Part shown: in pieces, positions 17,394 through 26,158 of the stretch
How the letters are laid out: each line of letters opens with the position of its first letter
Position numbering within the stretch: the first letter of the stretch is position 1
Assembly: GCA_947174015.1 (NCBI GenBank)
Contig: CAMWHJ010000028.1
Span: 1 to 38,408 of the forward strand
Length of the DNA: 38,408 nucleotides
DNA from: an uncultured Lachnospiraceae bacterium
GTDB lineage: Bacteria; Bacillota; Clostridia; Lachnospirales; Lachnospiraceae
Direction: 5' to 3'
The notes under the pieces: generated by a model
The model's input: only the letters and a program-made list of their open reading frames with translations
Database searches by the model: none
What the model was told of the DNA's origin: nothing
Made by a program: the position numbers and the translations under genes

Positions 17394-17954
17394 TCAATTA
17401 AATCGGTTCATTGCCACAGCAACATCATCTTCCAGCAGCACCTCCACTGCCTCTGCTGCCCTTTGAAAAGCAGTTTCCATAAGCTCTGCTTCTTCCTTTG
17501 AAAAATGTCCCAGCACATAATCTGCCAGATCCCATCCCTTTGGTTTTTCACCTACCCCCACTTTAATGCGGCTAAAGTTTTGAGTACCCAAATGAGCAAT
17601 AATGCTTTTGATGCCATTATGACCTCCGGCACTGCCCTTCGGGCGGATTCTCAGTTTTCCCGGTGCCAGACTGATATCATCATAAATCACAATCAATTCT
17701 TCTTCCGGATCTACTTTATAGTAACTGCACACTTCATCAATGGATTCTCCGCTTAAATTCATGTAGGTCTGAGGTTTCACTAAAATAACCTTTTCACCTG
17801 CAATACAGCCCTTTCCAATCAGTGCCTTATGTCTTTTCTCCCCCAAACGGATCTGATATTTCTCTGCTATGATATCTATGGTGTCAAAACCCACATTATG
17901 TCTGGTGTGTTCATATTCTCTGGTGGGATTTCCCAACCCTGCAATGATATACAT
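17394..17954 (-). CDS. pth: Peptidyl-tRNA hydrolase
   Basis: This enzyme releases tRNA from peptidyl-tRNAs that drop off the ribosome. At 186 residues it is full length. The hallmark start AGLGNPTREYEHTRHNVGF has the catalytic His at 19 and Asn at 9. KPQTYMNLSGESI and VIYDDISLAPGKLRIRPKGSAGGHNGIKSI carry the remaining family signatures. It sits 2-3 bases from both neighbours, between the GlmU-like gene and mfd. Confidence 0.98.
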   Translation of the reverse strand: MYIIAGLGNPTREYEHTRHNVGFDTIDIIAEKYQIRLGEKRHKALIGKGCIAGEKVILVKPQTYMNLSGESIDEVCSYYKVDPEEELIVIYDDISLAPGKLRIRPKGSAGGHNGIKSIIAHLGTQNFSRIKVGVGEKPKGWDLADYVLGHFSKEEAELMETAFQRAAEAVEVLLEDDVAVAMNRFN

Positions 17955-17956
17955 GC

Positions 17957-18691
17957 CTATCTCCTCTTTTTCATAATCTCTGCTGCCGCAGACAACTGTG
18001 CCTTAGTATTGACACCTGCCATCTCATCCGAATCCTCTAAAATATATGCTCCTACTCTGCCGCCTTCCCTTTTGATAATCTCTAACGTATCCGGCAGATA
18101 GTACTCTCCCTGTGCATTGTTGTTGTTGATTTTGCCAAGAGCAGACTGTAAATCTTTCACCGAAAAAATATACATGCCTGAATTAACCTCATGACTTTCC
18201 AGCTCTGCTTCACTGGCATCCTTATGTTCCACATTTTTTAGAAAGTTTCCTTCCCCATCGCGAATGATTCTTCCATATCCGGTAGGATCATCCACAATGG
18301 CAGAAATCACTGTCATCTGATTTTTACTCTGCTGATGATAGTCCACTGCCTCCTTTATGGTCTTGCCGGTAATCAGTGGTGTGTCACCGCAAAGTACAAT
18401 GACCTGACCACTGTCACCTAAAAAGTCAGCGGCACATTTTACCGCATGCCCGGTGCCTAACTGCTCCTCTTGCAGGGCGTAAGTTACCTTTGATGTCACT
18501 GCTTCCTTTACTTTCTCTGCCTGATAGCCCACAATCAGACAGATCTCTTCTATTCCTGCCTGCCTCACTGCCTCTATCACATATTCCACCATGGGCTTAT
18601 CTTCAATGGTATGTACCACCTTAGGCTTATCTGACTCCATTCTGGTTCCTTTTCCCGCCGCCAGGATTACTGCTTTGATTTCTTTCATCAT
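17957..18691 (-). CDS. GlmU-type nucleotidyltransferase domain protein (stand-alone)
   Basis: A 244-residue sugar-phosphate nucleotidyltransferase matching the N-terminal UDP-GlcNAc pyrophosphorylase half of GlmU. Visible motifs are LAAGKGTRMESDKPKVVH (NTP loop), QEEQLGTGHAVKCA, LCGDTPLI, GYGRIIRD, VNSGMYIF and NAQGEYYLPDTLEII. The acetyltransferase left-handed beta-helix half (about 200 residues) is missing. The gene ends cleanly 2 bases before pth, so this is not an obvious recent truncation. It probably makes a UDP-sugar, most simply UDP-GlcNAc. AGGAGG lies 5 bases before the ATG. Confidence 0.9.
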   Translation of the reverse strand: MMKEIKAVILAAGKGTRMESDKPKVVHTIEDKPMVEYVIEAVRQAGIEEICLIVGYQAEKVKEAVTSKVTYALQEEQLGTGHAVKCAADFLGDSGQVIVLCGDTPLITGKTIKEAVDYHQQSKNQMTVISAIVDDPTGYGRIIRDGEGNFLKNVEHKDASEAELESHEVNSGMYIFSVKDLQSALGKINNNNAQGEYYLPDTLEIIKREGGRVGAYILEDSDEMAGVNTKAQLSAAAEIMKKRR

Positions 18692-18735
18692 TTTCTCCTC
18701 CTAATATCTGCATACTGTCATCTATCCAGGCACAC

Positions 18736-18765
18736 GAAAACACCCTGGCTTATGAAAACCAGGGT
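18736..18765 (-). terminator. Intrinsic terminator after the DUF1858 gene
   Basis: A 7-bp stem ACCCTGG/CCAGGGT with a 10-base loop is followed on the - strand by GTTTT, 27 bases after the DUF1858 stop codon. It separates this gene from the GlmU-like/pth/mfd unit. Confidence 0.7.
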
Positions 18766-18792
18766 ATCTTCGGTAGTGATTGTGCTATCCTC

Positions 18793-18993
18793 TTATGCAT
18801 TCACAACTTGGTTGATTTTTGCCACTAAATCAATGGCATCCAAACCATGTACCATTGCTGCCTCTTCTAAGCTTTCTCCCTGTGCAGAAGGGCATCCAAG
18901 GCAATGCATTCCAATATCCATCAATACGGGTGCTGCCTGCGGTGCTGTCTGCAATAATTCTCCAATGGTCATTTCCTTCGTAATTTCTATCAT
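18793..18993 (-). CDS. DUF1858 domain protein, 66 aa
   Basis: A small protein of the DUF1858 family. The family is found alone or fused to hybrid-cluster or di-iron repair (ScdA-like) proteins in anaerobes. The pattern [49 protein letters not shown] is characteristic, with the CLGC pair at residues 31-34, a likely metal or redox site. The biochemical role is not established. AAGGAGG precedes the ATG. It is monocistronic, with dyad symmetries upstream (19027-19092) and a terminator downstream. Confidence 0.92.
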   Translation of the reverse strand: MIEITKEMTIGELLQTAPQAAPVLMDIGMHCLGCPSAQGESLEEAAMVHGLDAIDLVAKINQVVNA

Positions 18994-19026
18994 GGTTTTT
19001 TCCTCCTTGGATTCTAATTTGAATAC

Positions 19027-19092
19027 AGTGATTTTTACACATTAAAATACAAGTAAAATCACTAACCTTATATGTGAAAAACAATTTTTCAC
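19027..19092 (-). promoter_or_regulatory. Two inverted repeats upstream of the DUF1858 gene
   Basis: AGTGATTTT (19027-19035) pairs with AAAATCACT (19055-19063), and GTGAAAAA pairs with TTTTTCAC across 3 bases (19074-19092). Both lie within 100 bases of the start codon in the probable promoter region. They are operator candidates; no -10/-35 pair could be fixed with confidence. Confidence 0.35.
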
Positions 19093-19180
19093 TTTCAGTT
19101 ATTTTCTTCTATTAATGGTTGTAGTATACACTTTTCTGAAAAAAATGTCTAGTGTTATCATCGGTTTTCTTAGTTTTTTA

Positions 19181-19208
19181 GTAACAGTTCAGGTATCCGA
19201 ACTGTTAC
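19181..19208. repeat. Minimal palindrome made of two element termini
   Basis: GTAACAGTTC (19181-19190) and GAACTGTTAC (19199-19208) are perfect inverted repeats around AGGTATCC. Each arm matches the terminal repeat of the dispersed element, with no interior. The stop codon of the small gene at 19189-19392 lies in the palindrome. Confidence 0.7.
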
Positions 19209-19392
19209 GATCCAGCAGTGCTATCAGGGCATCTTCACCTATGCTGACCCAGGCATCCTCCTCTTCCTCATTGAGTCCTAAGTATTCCCGCAGGGTTTTT
19301 GCATTATCATCCATGCCCCACTGGTAGATGTAATCATCTATGTCTTCAAATGGAATTTCACCGGACAAATACTTTTCTTTAAAGTTTTTCAC
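19189..19392 (-). CDS. Small acidic protein, unknown function (67 aa)
   Basis: I do not recognise a named family. The sequence NFKEKYLSGEIPFEDIDDYIYQWGMDDNAKTLREYLGLNEEEEDAWVSIGEDAL resembles small acidic proteins of the general form (xGEIxxDEIDDYIxxW ... YLGxxEEEYxxW) seen widely in Firmicutes without known function. The start codon is GTG, with GGAGG about 11 bases upstream, a rather long spacing. The stop lies in the element-derived palindrome, so the last residues may have been supplied by it. It is real by composition and pattern, but less certain than its neighbours. Confidence 0.65.
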   Translation of the reverse strand: MKNFKEKYLSGEIPFEDIDDYIYQWGMDDNAKTLREYLGLNEEEEDAWVSIGEDALIALLDRNSSDT

Positions 19393-19508
19393 TCTTTCTG
19401 CTTCCTCCGTTCTTGTACCTATTTTAGATGCTTTATCTCTCTATTCTGTATACTAACAGATACAGAAAACTTTTGCAAGCCTCCCCTTGTTTTCGAACGT
19501 TTGTTTTC

Positions 19509-21500
19509 TCAAATATTCACTGGCGGCATACATTTGCGGTCTTTGCAGATATAAAGTGTGGTTTTGCCATTCTGTATTGGATATCTTTCTGTCTCTTCCT
19601 CATACACTAAAATATCCGCTCCCTGCTTTTGTTTTTCCTTTAACTGTCTCAAATCCGCCTTATCCTTCCATACACATACCACATGCTCCGGAGGGTTCAA
19701 ATAGTTTGACAAAGCAATGAGAAAAAAGCTTTGTCCCGCCGCATTTCCATTGCCCTGGGAAAAATCACTTCTCTTATCCATGAGATTGGAAGCAAGAAAA
19801 TCAATCTGTTTTTCGGCATATTCCTGCCACTCCTCCTCCAAAAGCAGATTTCTCAGCTTTACCAGATTATATGCCATCACAGAATTTCCGCTGGGAATTG
19901 CCCCATCATAAGTTTCCTTTGGCACCACAATTAATTGTTCATTTTCTTTTCCATACAAGTAAAAGCCACCATGATCCTTGTCCTGAAAATCATGGATTGC
20001 CTTTTTTACATATGCCACTGCCTTGTCTAAATAATCCTTTTCCAACGTAGCTTCGTACAAACATAGAAGTGCGAATCCAAAAAAGGCATAATCATCCAGA
20101 AAACCTTTCCCTTGGGTCTTTCCATCACGATAACTGACAAAGAGATTTTGCCCCTGCCCATTCTGTTCTATAAAATCACAGGCAGCTTTTGCCATTTCTA
20201 AATAGACCTCCTGGTCAAACTGCTGATACATTCTGGCTAGTGCACCAATCATCAGACCGTTCCAAGAAGTTAATACCTTGTCATCCAGATGAAGTTTTGT
20301 GCGTTTTCTCCGGTAATCATATACCTTGGAAATCAATTCCAGAGGCTCTTTTCTTTCTGAAAAATTCAACTGGGTTTTTTGAAGATTGGGAATGCTTTTT
20401 CCCTCAAAATTACCACCCTTTGTAATATTAAAATAAGTATTAAACCAAGTTCCCTGTTCCTTGCCCAGCAGCTTTATGATCTCATCATAGTCGAATACAT
20501 AATACTTTCCTTCCACTCCTTCGCTGTCTGCATCCTGTGCAGAATAAAATCCCCCTTCAACACTGGTCATTTCCCTTTGAATGTAGCCGGCAGTGTTCTT
20601 TGCAATCCTCTGGTAGATTTCCTTTCCGGTAACAGCAAAGGCTCTGGTATAGCTCCACATCAGCAATGCATTGTCATAAAGCATTTTCTCAAAATGGGGT
20701 ACCAGAAAGCGTTTGTCTGTGGAATATCTGGAAAACCCATATCCGATATGGTCAAAGATTCCACCTCGATACATTTCAATTAAGGTCTTTTCTGCCATTT
20801 CAAGAGCCTTTTTTTCTTTGGTCTGCTCATAATACTCCATTAAAAACAGCAGCTGGTGAGGGGTAGGAAATTTGGGTGCATCCCCAAAGCCGCCATACAC
20901 CGGATCAAAATGATTCCAAAACCAGAGAAATGCCTGTTTTGGCAATTCATCATAGGATTCCTGATTTTTGTTCTGTTTCTTTCTGTGTACTTCTTCTCTT
21001 ACGTGCCAGTCTAGCTGCGCTGCAATATCTTCTCCCACTTTTTCAAGATTTTGCTGATTGTTTTCCCATTTTTCATGAACCAATTTTATCAGATCCAAAA
21101 AACCAATGCTCCCATAGGAACCATACTTTGGAAAATATGTTCCTGCATAAAAGGGTTTTTGTTCCGGTGTCATAAAAATACTGGCAGGCCATCCTCCGCT
21201 TCCAGTGAGCATCATGCAGACAGACATATAAATACTATCGATATCCGGTCTTTCTTCTTTGTCTACTTTAATAGAGACAAAATTCCTATTTAATTCTTCT
21301 GCCACTTCCTGATCTTCAAAACTTTCGTGTGCCATTACATGACACCAATGGCAGGTACTGTAACCGATACTTAAAAATACCGGCTTGTTTTCTTTTCTTG
21401 CCTTTTCAAAGGCCTCCTTACACCATGGATACCAATGAACTGGATTATTGGCATGCTGCAATAAATAAGGACTTGTCTGATCTTTTAAATAATTTTCCAA
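19509..21500 (-). CDS. YyaL/DUF255 thioredoxin-domain protein
   Basis: A 663-residue protein of the YyaL/SSP411 family. The N-terminal thioredoxin-like domain (about 1-165) starts [24 protein letters not shown] and has the CHWC motif at 50-53. A long (alpha/alpha)6-barrel follows, like N-acylglucosamine 2-epimerases and glycoside hydrolases ([61 protein letters not shown]). The fusion is family-typical; the substrate is not known. The start has the highly conserved N-terminus. It lies 32 bases downstream of the DUF3298 gene on the same strand and may be co-transcribed. Confidence 0.94.
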   Translation of the reverse strand: MENYLKDQTSPYLLQHANNPVHWYPWCKEAFEKARKENKPVFLSIGYSTCHWCHVMAHESFEDQEVAEELNRNFVSIKVDKEERPDIDSIYMSVCMMLTGSGGWPASIFMTPEQKPFYAGTYFPKYGSYGSIGFLDLIKLVHEKWENNQQNLEKVGEDIAAQLDWHVREEVHRKKQNKNQESYDELPKQAFLWFWNHFDPVYGGFGDAPKFPTPHQLLFLMEYYEQTKEKKALEMAEKTLIEMYRGGIFDHIGYGFSRYSTDKRFLVPHFEKMLYDNALLMWSYTRAFAVTGKEIYQRIAKNTAGYIQREMTSVEGGFYSAQDADSEGVEGKYYVFDYDEIIKLLGKEQGTWFNTYFNITKGGNFEGKSIPNLQKTQLNFSERKEPLELISKVYDYRRKRTKLHLDDKVLTSWNGLMIGALARMYQQFDQEVYLEMAKAACDFIEQNGQGQNLFVSYRDGKTQGKGFLDDYAFFGFALLCLYEATLEKDYLDKAVAYVKKAIHDFQDKDHGGFYLYGKENEQLIVVPKETYDGAIPSGNSVMAYNLVKLRNLLLEEEWQEYAEKQIDFLASNLMDKRSDFSQGNGNAAGQSFFLIALSNYLNPPEHVVCVWKDKADLRQLKEKQKQGADILVYEEETERYPIQNGKTTLYICKDRKCMPPVNI

Positions 21501-21532
21501 TATATCACCTCATGATTAATATTGGCTTTTTT

Positions 21533-23389
21533 TTATTGCCCTATTCCTCTTTCCGATTCTTTCCATTGAAATTCCTCGTATGGAATCACAAAATTTTTTG
21601 CCCCCTCTGCATAAGACCCAAGTTCGTACACATCATAGTGAATACCAATTCCTTCTTTTGTCAAAAAGAAACGTTTTGGTTCTAAGATGCTGTCCGGTCC
21701 CAGATAATCCGACCAAGAAGCCTGCCTTTCCACATATTTTGACACAATGGAACAGATTTCTTCCTTGGTATTTTCTACCACATCTGTAATTGCCACACGT
21801 TTTCCCGTGATGCGGTCAAAGACGTAATCTTCTGACCAATACATTCCATGAGCTGCCCCATGCCAATATTCTTGATGTCCACAAGTCACGCCAATATATC
21901 TGTCGTCCACATAATCAATGACTGCCTCAACATACAGATAACTCTCATAAACCGGCTCTGTTTTCCAGTCACTATCTGCTTCTGCCCACGGAACCGGATC
22001 CATCTCCTCTTCCTGTCGAGCAGACTCCACCTCTTCTTCCATAGCTTTTTCCTCTTTCTCATATATCTGTTTTAAATATTCATTTATATTTCGTTCTCCC
22101 TCTGTATTCTCATACAAAAAGACTTTGGTCAGAGATGACTTAAATAAAACATTTTCTGATAGTTCCATCACATTTTTGGCAGTCTCTTTGTGGCTGATGC
22201 GTGCTGCTTCATTTTCATAATACACATCCACCAGTTGGGGAGAAGCTTCTCCCTTCAAATCCCTTCTCATAATGCAGCCATCTTCCTCTTGGTCGGCATT
22301 GTAATAGAGATAGGTATCCTGCACCGCAAGCAAATCCATAATGTAGCTGGAAAGTACCGGTGAATGATCACCCTTTGGAATATCTGAAAGCTCCATGGCA
22401 ATGTTTCCTTCATAATCTGCCTTGAAAATGTCAATTCCACTTTCTTTCGTGTCAGCAACATATATCCCTGTTTCATCCCATGCAAAAACATGATGAAACG
22501 GATCCATTTTTATCCATGGCCGTGCCTTACAACCCTGCTTTAAGCTTTTTATATACCATGTGTCCACATCTCCATAGCAGGCATAAACAAGGACTGAATT
22601 TGTGATCATTACACTACCGTTCTGTACATCGGCAGGCAATTCCAATGCTTCCTCATTATCACCCTCTGCCGACAGCTTTACCAGCTCTCCCTGACTATTT
22701 TTCACAAAAAGGTATCCATAATTTCTCATATAATACGGCAGGGATTCTATATGTTCATAGGATGCATCACAGGAAACAGGAGTGTAACCTTCCGGCAGTC
22801 TGCCATACAGGGTTTCTTCTTCCAAAGCTTTTGTCACACTGCCATCCTTATGAATACGATAATAGTAATTTCCATTGGCATTTAATAAATAAAGAATATC
22901 ATCATAGATATCAATTTCATAAGAACCGTCATCATATTCCGTATTCGGTATATCCTCTGCCAGCACCGTTTGTTCCGTTCCATCACATTTGACACGATAC
23001 AGTGTACAATCTTTACCGTCCAAGGAACTGCATAGGGGCTTTTCCAAGAAATAAATATCATCCCCTTGAATAAAGAAATCGCCTGACTGCTTGGAGGTAG
23101 TTTGAAACAGTACTGTTTTCTCCAAGGTTTCTGCATCATATCGGCACAAACTGCCTTCCCAATAGCCATATAGGTATCCGTCTGCCTGCTTTAACAATTT
23201 TCCTTTGCTATGAGGGAAGTAGGGCACCTCCCCAAAGTCATTCCTTTGTTCCGGCTCCTTTGAATATCCTTCTGCATGTTCCTGCTCTGATTGATTTCTA
23301 TGTTTTGAAGATATCTTCTGAATACAAATGATAAAAATCCCCAGGACTATAATTCCCAAAATAAATTTCCACCATTTTCTATACATCAT
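21533..23389 (-). CDS. Membrane-anchored protein with propeller-like region and DUF3298 (RsiV-type) C-terminus
   Basis: About 618 residues. One N-terminal membrane segment (about 7-28) puts the rest outside. Residues about 50-380 are repetitive beta-rich strands (DGYLYGYWEGSLCRYDAETLEK, DGKDCTLYRVKCDGTEQTVLAEDI, TGIYVADTKESGIDIFKADYEG), like DUF5050-type beta-propellers. A charged coiled-coil spacer follows (EKEEKAMEEEVESARQEEEMD). The C-terminal about 150 residues (YLYVEAVIDYVDDRYIGVT ... YVFDRITGKRVAITDV ... LTKEGIGIHYDVYELGSYAEGAKNFVIPYEEF) match DUF3298, the extracellular domain of anti-sigma RsiV. There is no lysozyme evidence. The start is at the ATGATG after AGGGAG, overlapping the upstream gene by about 11 bases. 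Confidence 0.82.
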   Translation of the reverse strand: MMYRKWWKFILGIIVLGIFIICIQKISSKHRNQSEQEHAEGYSKEPEQRNDFGEVPYFPHSKGKLLKQADGYLYGYWEGSLCRYDAETLEKTVLFQTTSKQSGDFFIQGDDIYFLEKPLCSSLDGKDCTLYRVKCDGTEQTVLAEDIPNTEYDDGSYEIDIYDDILYLLNANGNYYYRIHKDGSVTKALEEETLYGRLPEGYTPVSCDASYEHIESLPYYMRNYGYLFVKNSQGELVKLSAEGDNEEALELPADVQNGSVMITNSVLVYACYGDVDTWYIKSLKQGCKARPWIKMDPFHHVFAWDETGIYVADTKESGIDIFKADYEGNIAMELSDIPKGDHSPVLSSYIMDLLAVQDTYLYYNADQEEDGCIMRRDLKGEASPQLVDVYYENEAARISHKETAKNVMELSENVLFKSSLTKVFLYENTEGERNINEYLKQIYEKEEKAMEEEVESARQEEEMDPVPWAEADSDWKTEPVYESYLYVEAVIDYVDDRYIGVTCGHQEYWHGAAHGMYWSEDYVFDRITGKRVAITDVVENTKEEICSIVSKYVERQASWSDYLGPDSILEPKRFFLTKEGIGIHYDVYELGSYAEGAKNFVIPYEEFQWKESERGIGQ

Positions 23390-24239
23390 CTGTCTCCCTA
23401 TCACAAGCACCCAATTTTAATGTCATTTTGTCCAACTGTTTTTCCAAACACAGGTCTATTTTATGTTCCCGGAGCAATTTTATTTTTTCCCATGCTTCCT
23501 GTTGTCTATCCAAATAATATAAGCATCTGATTTCCCAAAAATCCATAATATCCCTTCGACGGCTTTCCATGGGAACATCACTGTCTCTCTGCAAAAGCTT
23601 TACTTGTTCATAAGCACCGGAAAAATCTCTTGATGCCATTTTTTCATATAGTGGGAAAAACATAAGAGTTTGCTCTGCTTTGGCACTTTCTTTCATCTTT
23701 TGAACCACTTCCCGGCTTTCCTCTAAAGTTATGGCTGCATTGTCATAATCCTCTCTGAACACATCATTCACTATTTTATGAACATAATAACTGAACATTG
23801 ACATCCGCATGAATTTTGGCTGTTTCTTAAGTCTGCCCCACTCCTTTGAAATCTTACGAAGCATATCGTCTGCCTTATCATGTTCTCCACATGCCATCAG
23901 TCCGTCTATCAGATTAAGCTCCTGTACCCATGTATTTTTTCTTCCGGATGCCTGTGCTTTTTTCAGCATCTCCTCAAAATTCCTGCGATAAGTTTCTGCA
24001 TCCTTTGTTTTCTCCAGATATACTACATTCTCCTGGACTTCTTTTGTATACTGACAATTTTGATTGTTGACCACTGTAATATATATAATAAATATCAGTG
24101 TAAGCACCAGGAAAGCAATGTGTACCAAATCCAATACACTTGGATTCCAAATGACTCCAATGATAAATAATATTACTAAAACCAGCACTGATACCAATAC
24201 CAGCACGTTTCTTGCGGTTGCTTTATTTTCTTTTTTCAT
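23379..24239 (-). CDS. Two-helix membrane protein with TPR-like helical domain
   Basis: A 286-residue protein without a firm family name. Two hydrophobic segments (about 13-31 and 36-56) form an N-terminal hairpin. The rest is cytosolic and alpha-helical with a tetratricopeptide-like rhythm (LNLIDGLMACGEHDKADDMLRKI, DYDNAAITLEESREVVQKM, EKMASRDFSGAYEQVKLLQ, LYYLDRQQEAWEKIKLLRE). It overlaps the DUF3298 protein gene by about 11 bases, so they are probably made together and may form an inside/outside pair. Function unknown. Confidence 0.78.
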   Translation of the reverse strand: MKKENKATARNVLVLVSVLVLVILFIIGVIWNPSVLDLVHIAFLVLTLIFIIYITVVNNQNCQYTKEVQENVVYLEKTKDAETYRRNFEEMLKKAQASGRKNTWVQELNLIDGLMACGEHDKADDMLRKISKEWGRLKKQPKFMRMSMFSYYVHKIVNDVFREDYDNAAITLEESREVVQKMKESAKAEQTLMFFPLYEKMASRDFSGAYEQVKLLQRDSDVPMESRRRDIMDFWEIRCLYYLDRQQEAWEKIKLLREHKIDLCLEKQLDKMTLKLGACDRETDDV

Positions 24240-24277
24240 CCTTCTGCTCTTCCTATCCTGCTTATTATGCTAAGGTT

Positions 24278-24488
24278 GTAACTATTCAGTACCTTCATAG
24301 TTACGAGCAAAGAACCATGCAAAATTGTTTTTCGGGTATTGCACCCATGAAAATTGCTACGCAATGGGTGCAAGCAGGCAATCAAACTGATTTACAGTTT
24401 GATTACTTTCGGCAATGGTTCTTTGCCTGTTATATCCACTTTTTCTTACGGTCTGTCCAGTAAATGCACAGACCTACTGAACAGTTAC
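24278..24488. repeat. Full-length dispersed palindromic element (211 bp)
   Basis: The termini GTAACTATTCAGTA and TACTGAACAGTTAC are inverted repeats of 14 bases with one mismatch. The internal pair GCAAAGAACCAT/ATGGTTCTTTGC matches the position and form of the pair in the 13680 copy. TTGCACCCAT/ATGGGTGCAA forms another inner stem. The hallmark hairpin is at 24450-24474 with one arm mismatch (GGTCTGTCCA). No coding potential. The stop codon of the next gene abuts its right end. Confidence 0.88.
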
Positions 24489-25739
24489 TTAAGGTTTACA
24501 GTTCTTACAAGGCTCATATCCCATTGCTTTCAGTTCCTCTACGGTAAGGCTGCTGACCTGTTTGTTTTTCTCACTCATCTGTTTTACACTGCTGCAGTTC
24601 ATGCGGTGAATTTTCATGGTATTGGTATTGAGAACAACTCTTTTTTGGATACTTTCACTCTCTTCATAAGAGCTTTCTGTTTCTGCCTGTGTTTCCATGC
24701 TGCTATTGCTGCTGCCTTTCGGCTCTCCTGCCTGCCAGCTTTCTGAAGGCATGGTATTAAAGGTAATATCTGCTCCATCACTGACTGCCACAATACTTCC
24801 CTGTTCGTCTGTGCGAAATACCTTAATTCCCATGGAACGCAGATTGTTTAGCACCTCTGCTCTGGGATGTCCGTAATCATTCCCTTCACCACTACTAATG
24901 ACAAAATACTCTGGTGCTGCTGCCTCCAAAAGTTCTCTGCTGTTGGAGGTATCACTGCCATGATGCCCTGCTTTCATCACCTGTGCCGATACATCCAGAC
25001 CGCTGGCTAAAATATCTGCCTCCGCCTCCTCTTCACAGTCACCGGTAAAAAGAAAACTATTCTCACCATAAACCACCTTAAAGGCAATGGAGTTATTGTT
25101 GGCATCCTCACCGTAATCTTTTACCGGAGCCAATACAGTAATTTCAGCATCCCCCAGTGTGTATGTTCCCCCTGCTGACGGGTTCGTTATTTTATAGTTT
25201 TTTGACTGAATGGCACTGATCACATCTTCGTAGGTTTTCGTATCTTTACTGCACGGAGGCATCCATATGTCTTTACAGTCAAATTTATAGATGATAACAT
25301 CCAGACCACCAATATGATCTGCATCCGGGTGGGTTCCCACGCAGTAGTCTAAGGTGGTAATATTGTTTGCCTGAAGATAAGACTGCACCTTGGTGCCACA
25401 ACTGTTATCCCCTGCATCAATCAGCATACTGTGCTCACCTTGAATCAAAAGAATGCTGTCTCCTTGTCCCACATCCATGAAGTGTACTTGAAGTGTGGAA
25501 TCCAACGGCTCTCCCCTCCCAGGCATTGAAGATTGGGAGGAATCACTGGCATCCTCCGTTCCCGGTTCCTCTTGTCGGGAAGATAAAATCTTTGCTTCTT
25601 CTATTTCTACGTCACTGACTGTCTCCGTTACTGAGGGTGTCATAATGGCAGTGGAATCTTCTTGTTGATTTACCCCACTTGTGCATCCTGCCAAAAGCAG
25701 GCACATCATAAAAAGCAATAAATATTTTATTCTCTTCAT
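24489..25739 (-). CDS. Secreted ComEC-like metallo-beta-lactamase-fold lipoprotein
   Basis: About 416 residues. The signal peptide has lipobox LLLAGC with the lipidated Cys at 19, so the domain is outside the membrane. A Ser/Glu-rich linker precedes the metallo-hydrolase domain (about 80-310): HFMDVGQGDSILLIQGEHSMLIDAG, metal ligands THPDADHIGG (136-144), LFTGDCEEEAE and KAGHHGSDTSNS. This is the C-terminal domain type of ComEC, which occurs alone in many Firmicutes. The last 45 residues (VVLNTNTMKIHRMNCSSVKQM ... GYEPCKNCKP) are a small Cys domain resembling the metal-binding region of Ada. The GTG at 25754 is rejected in favour of the ATG at 25739 behind GGGGA. Confidence 0.9.
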   Translation of the reverse strand: MKRIKYLLLFMMCLLLAGCTSGVNQQEDSTAIMTPSVTETVSDVEIEEAKILSSRQEEPGTEDASDSSQSSMPGRGEPLDSTLQVHFMDVGQGDSILLIQGEHSMLIDAGDNSCGTKVQSYLQANNITTLDYCVGTHPDADHIGGLDVIIYKFDCKDIWMPPCSKDTKTYEDVISAIQSKNYKITNPSAGGTYTLGDAEITVLAPVKDYGEDANNNSIAFKVVYGENSFLFTGDCEEEAEADILASGLDVSAQVMKAGHHGSDTSNSRELLEAAAPEYFVISSGEGNDYGHPRAEVLNNLRSMGIKVFRTDEQGSIVAVSDGADITFNTMPSESWQAGEPKGSSNSSMETQAETESSYEESESIQKRVVLNTNTMKIHRMNCSSVKQMSEKNKQVSSLTVEELKAMGYEPCKNCKP

Positions 25740-25771
25740 AACTTTTCCCCGCACCTTTCATTGATAGATTT

Positions 25772-25996
25772 CTATTTTTTATATAAAATTTTTAAGGTGT
25801 CTTCTGCCACCTCCACACAATCTCCCTCATTGATGTCCTGCTGATACAGCCAGCCGTCTTCTGCTCTGGTTATGATCTCCTGTCCGGTATCCATGTTTTT
25901 TAAAGTCACCCGATCTAACACCACCACTTCTTCCTCTCTGCCCTCACAGCCAAAATCCGGCTCATCAATACGAAGTATTTTTGCTTTTATTCCCAT
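25772..25996 (-). CDS. Small beta-rich protein, unknown (74 aa)
   Basis: 74 residues: MGIKAKILRIDEPDFGCEGREEEVVV, then a strand-rich stretch ending INEGDCVEVAEDTLKILYKK. I do not recognise a family with certainty. Its size, its ending (xxEGDxVEV) and its place 32 bases before a ComEC-like hydrolase recall DUF3006 proteins, which often sit beside such hydrolases; this is inference. The start at 25996 is chosen because AAGGAGA lies 9 bases upstream, and the 38 extra codons of the longer frame read through an inverted repeat. Confidence 0.7.
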   Translation of the reverse strand: MGIKAKILRIDEPDFGCEGREEEVVVLDRVTLKNMDTGQEIITRAEDGWLYQQDINEGDCVEVAEDTLKILYKK

Positions 25997-26045
25997 TCTG
26001 AATATTCTCCTTTTTATGACTATTATCATATATTGTACGACACAA

Positions 26046-26095
26046 ATACCCTCAAAACAAGTGTTAAATTTCTTAACTGCCTGCTTTGAGGGTAT
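26046..26095. repeat. Large inverted repeat in the gap between operons
   Basis: ATACCCTCAAA (26046-26056) and TTTGAGGGTAT (26085-26095) are perfect 11-base arms, with an inner GTTAA/TTAAC stem. It lies downstream of the SEDS gene and upstream of the 74-residue protein. It could terminate the first or regulate the second. There is no clear U-run. Confidence 0.6.
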
Positions 26096-26158
26096 CATAA
26101 ATATTGCCATATGAATTAACTTTTCTCGTACTCTACCGAGCCTGTGGCATTTATCTCG

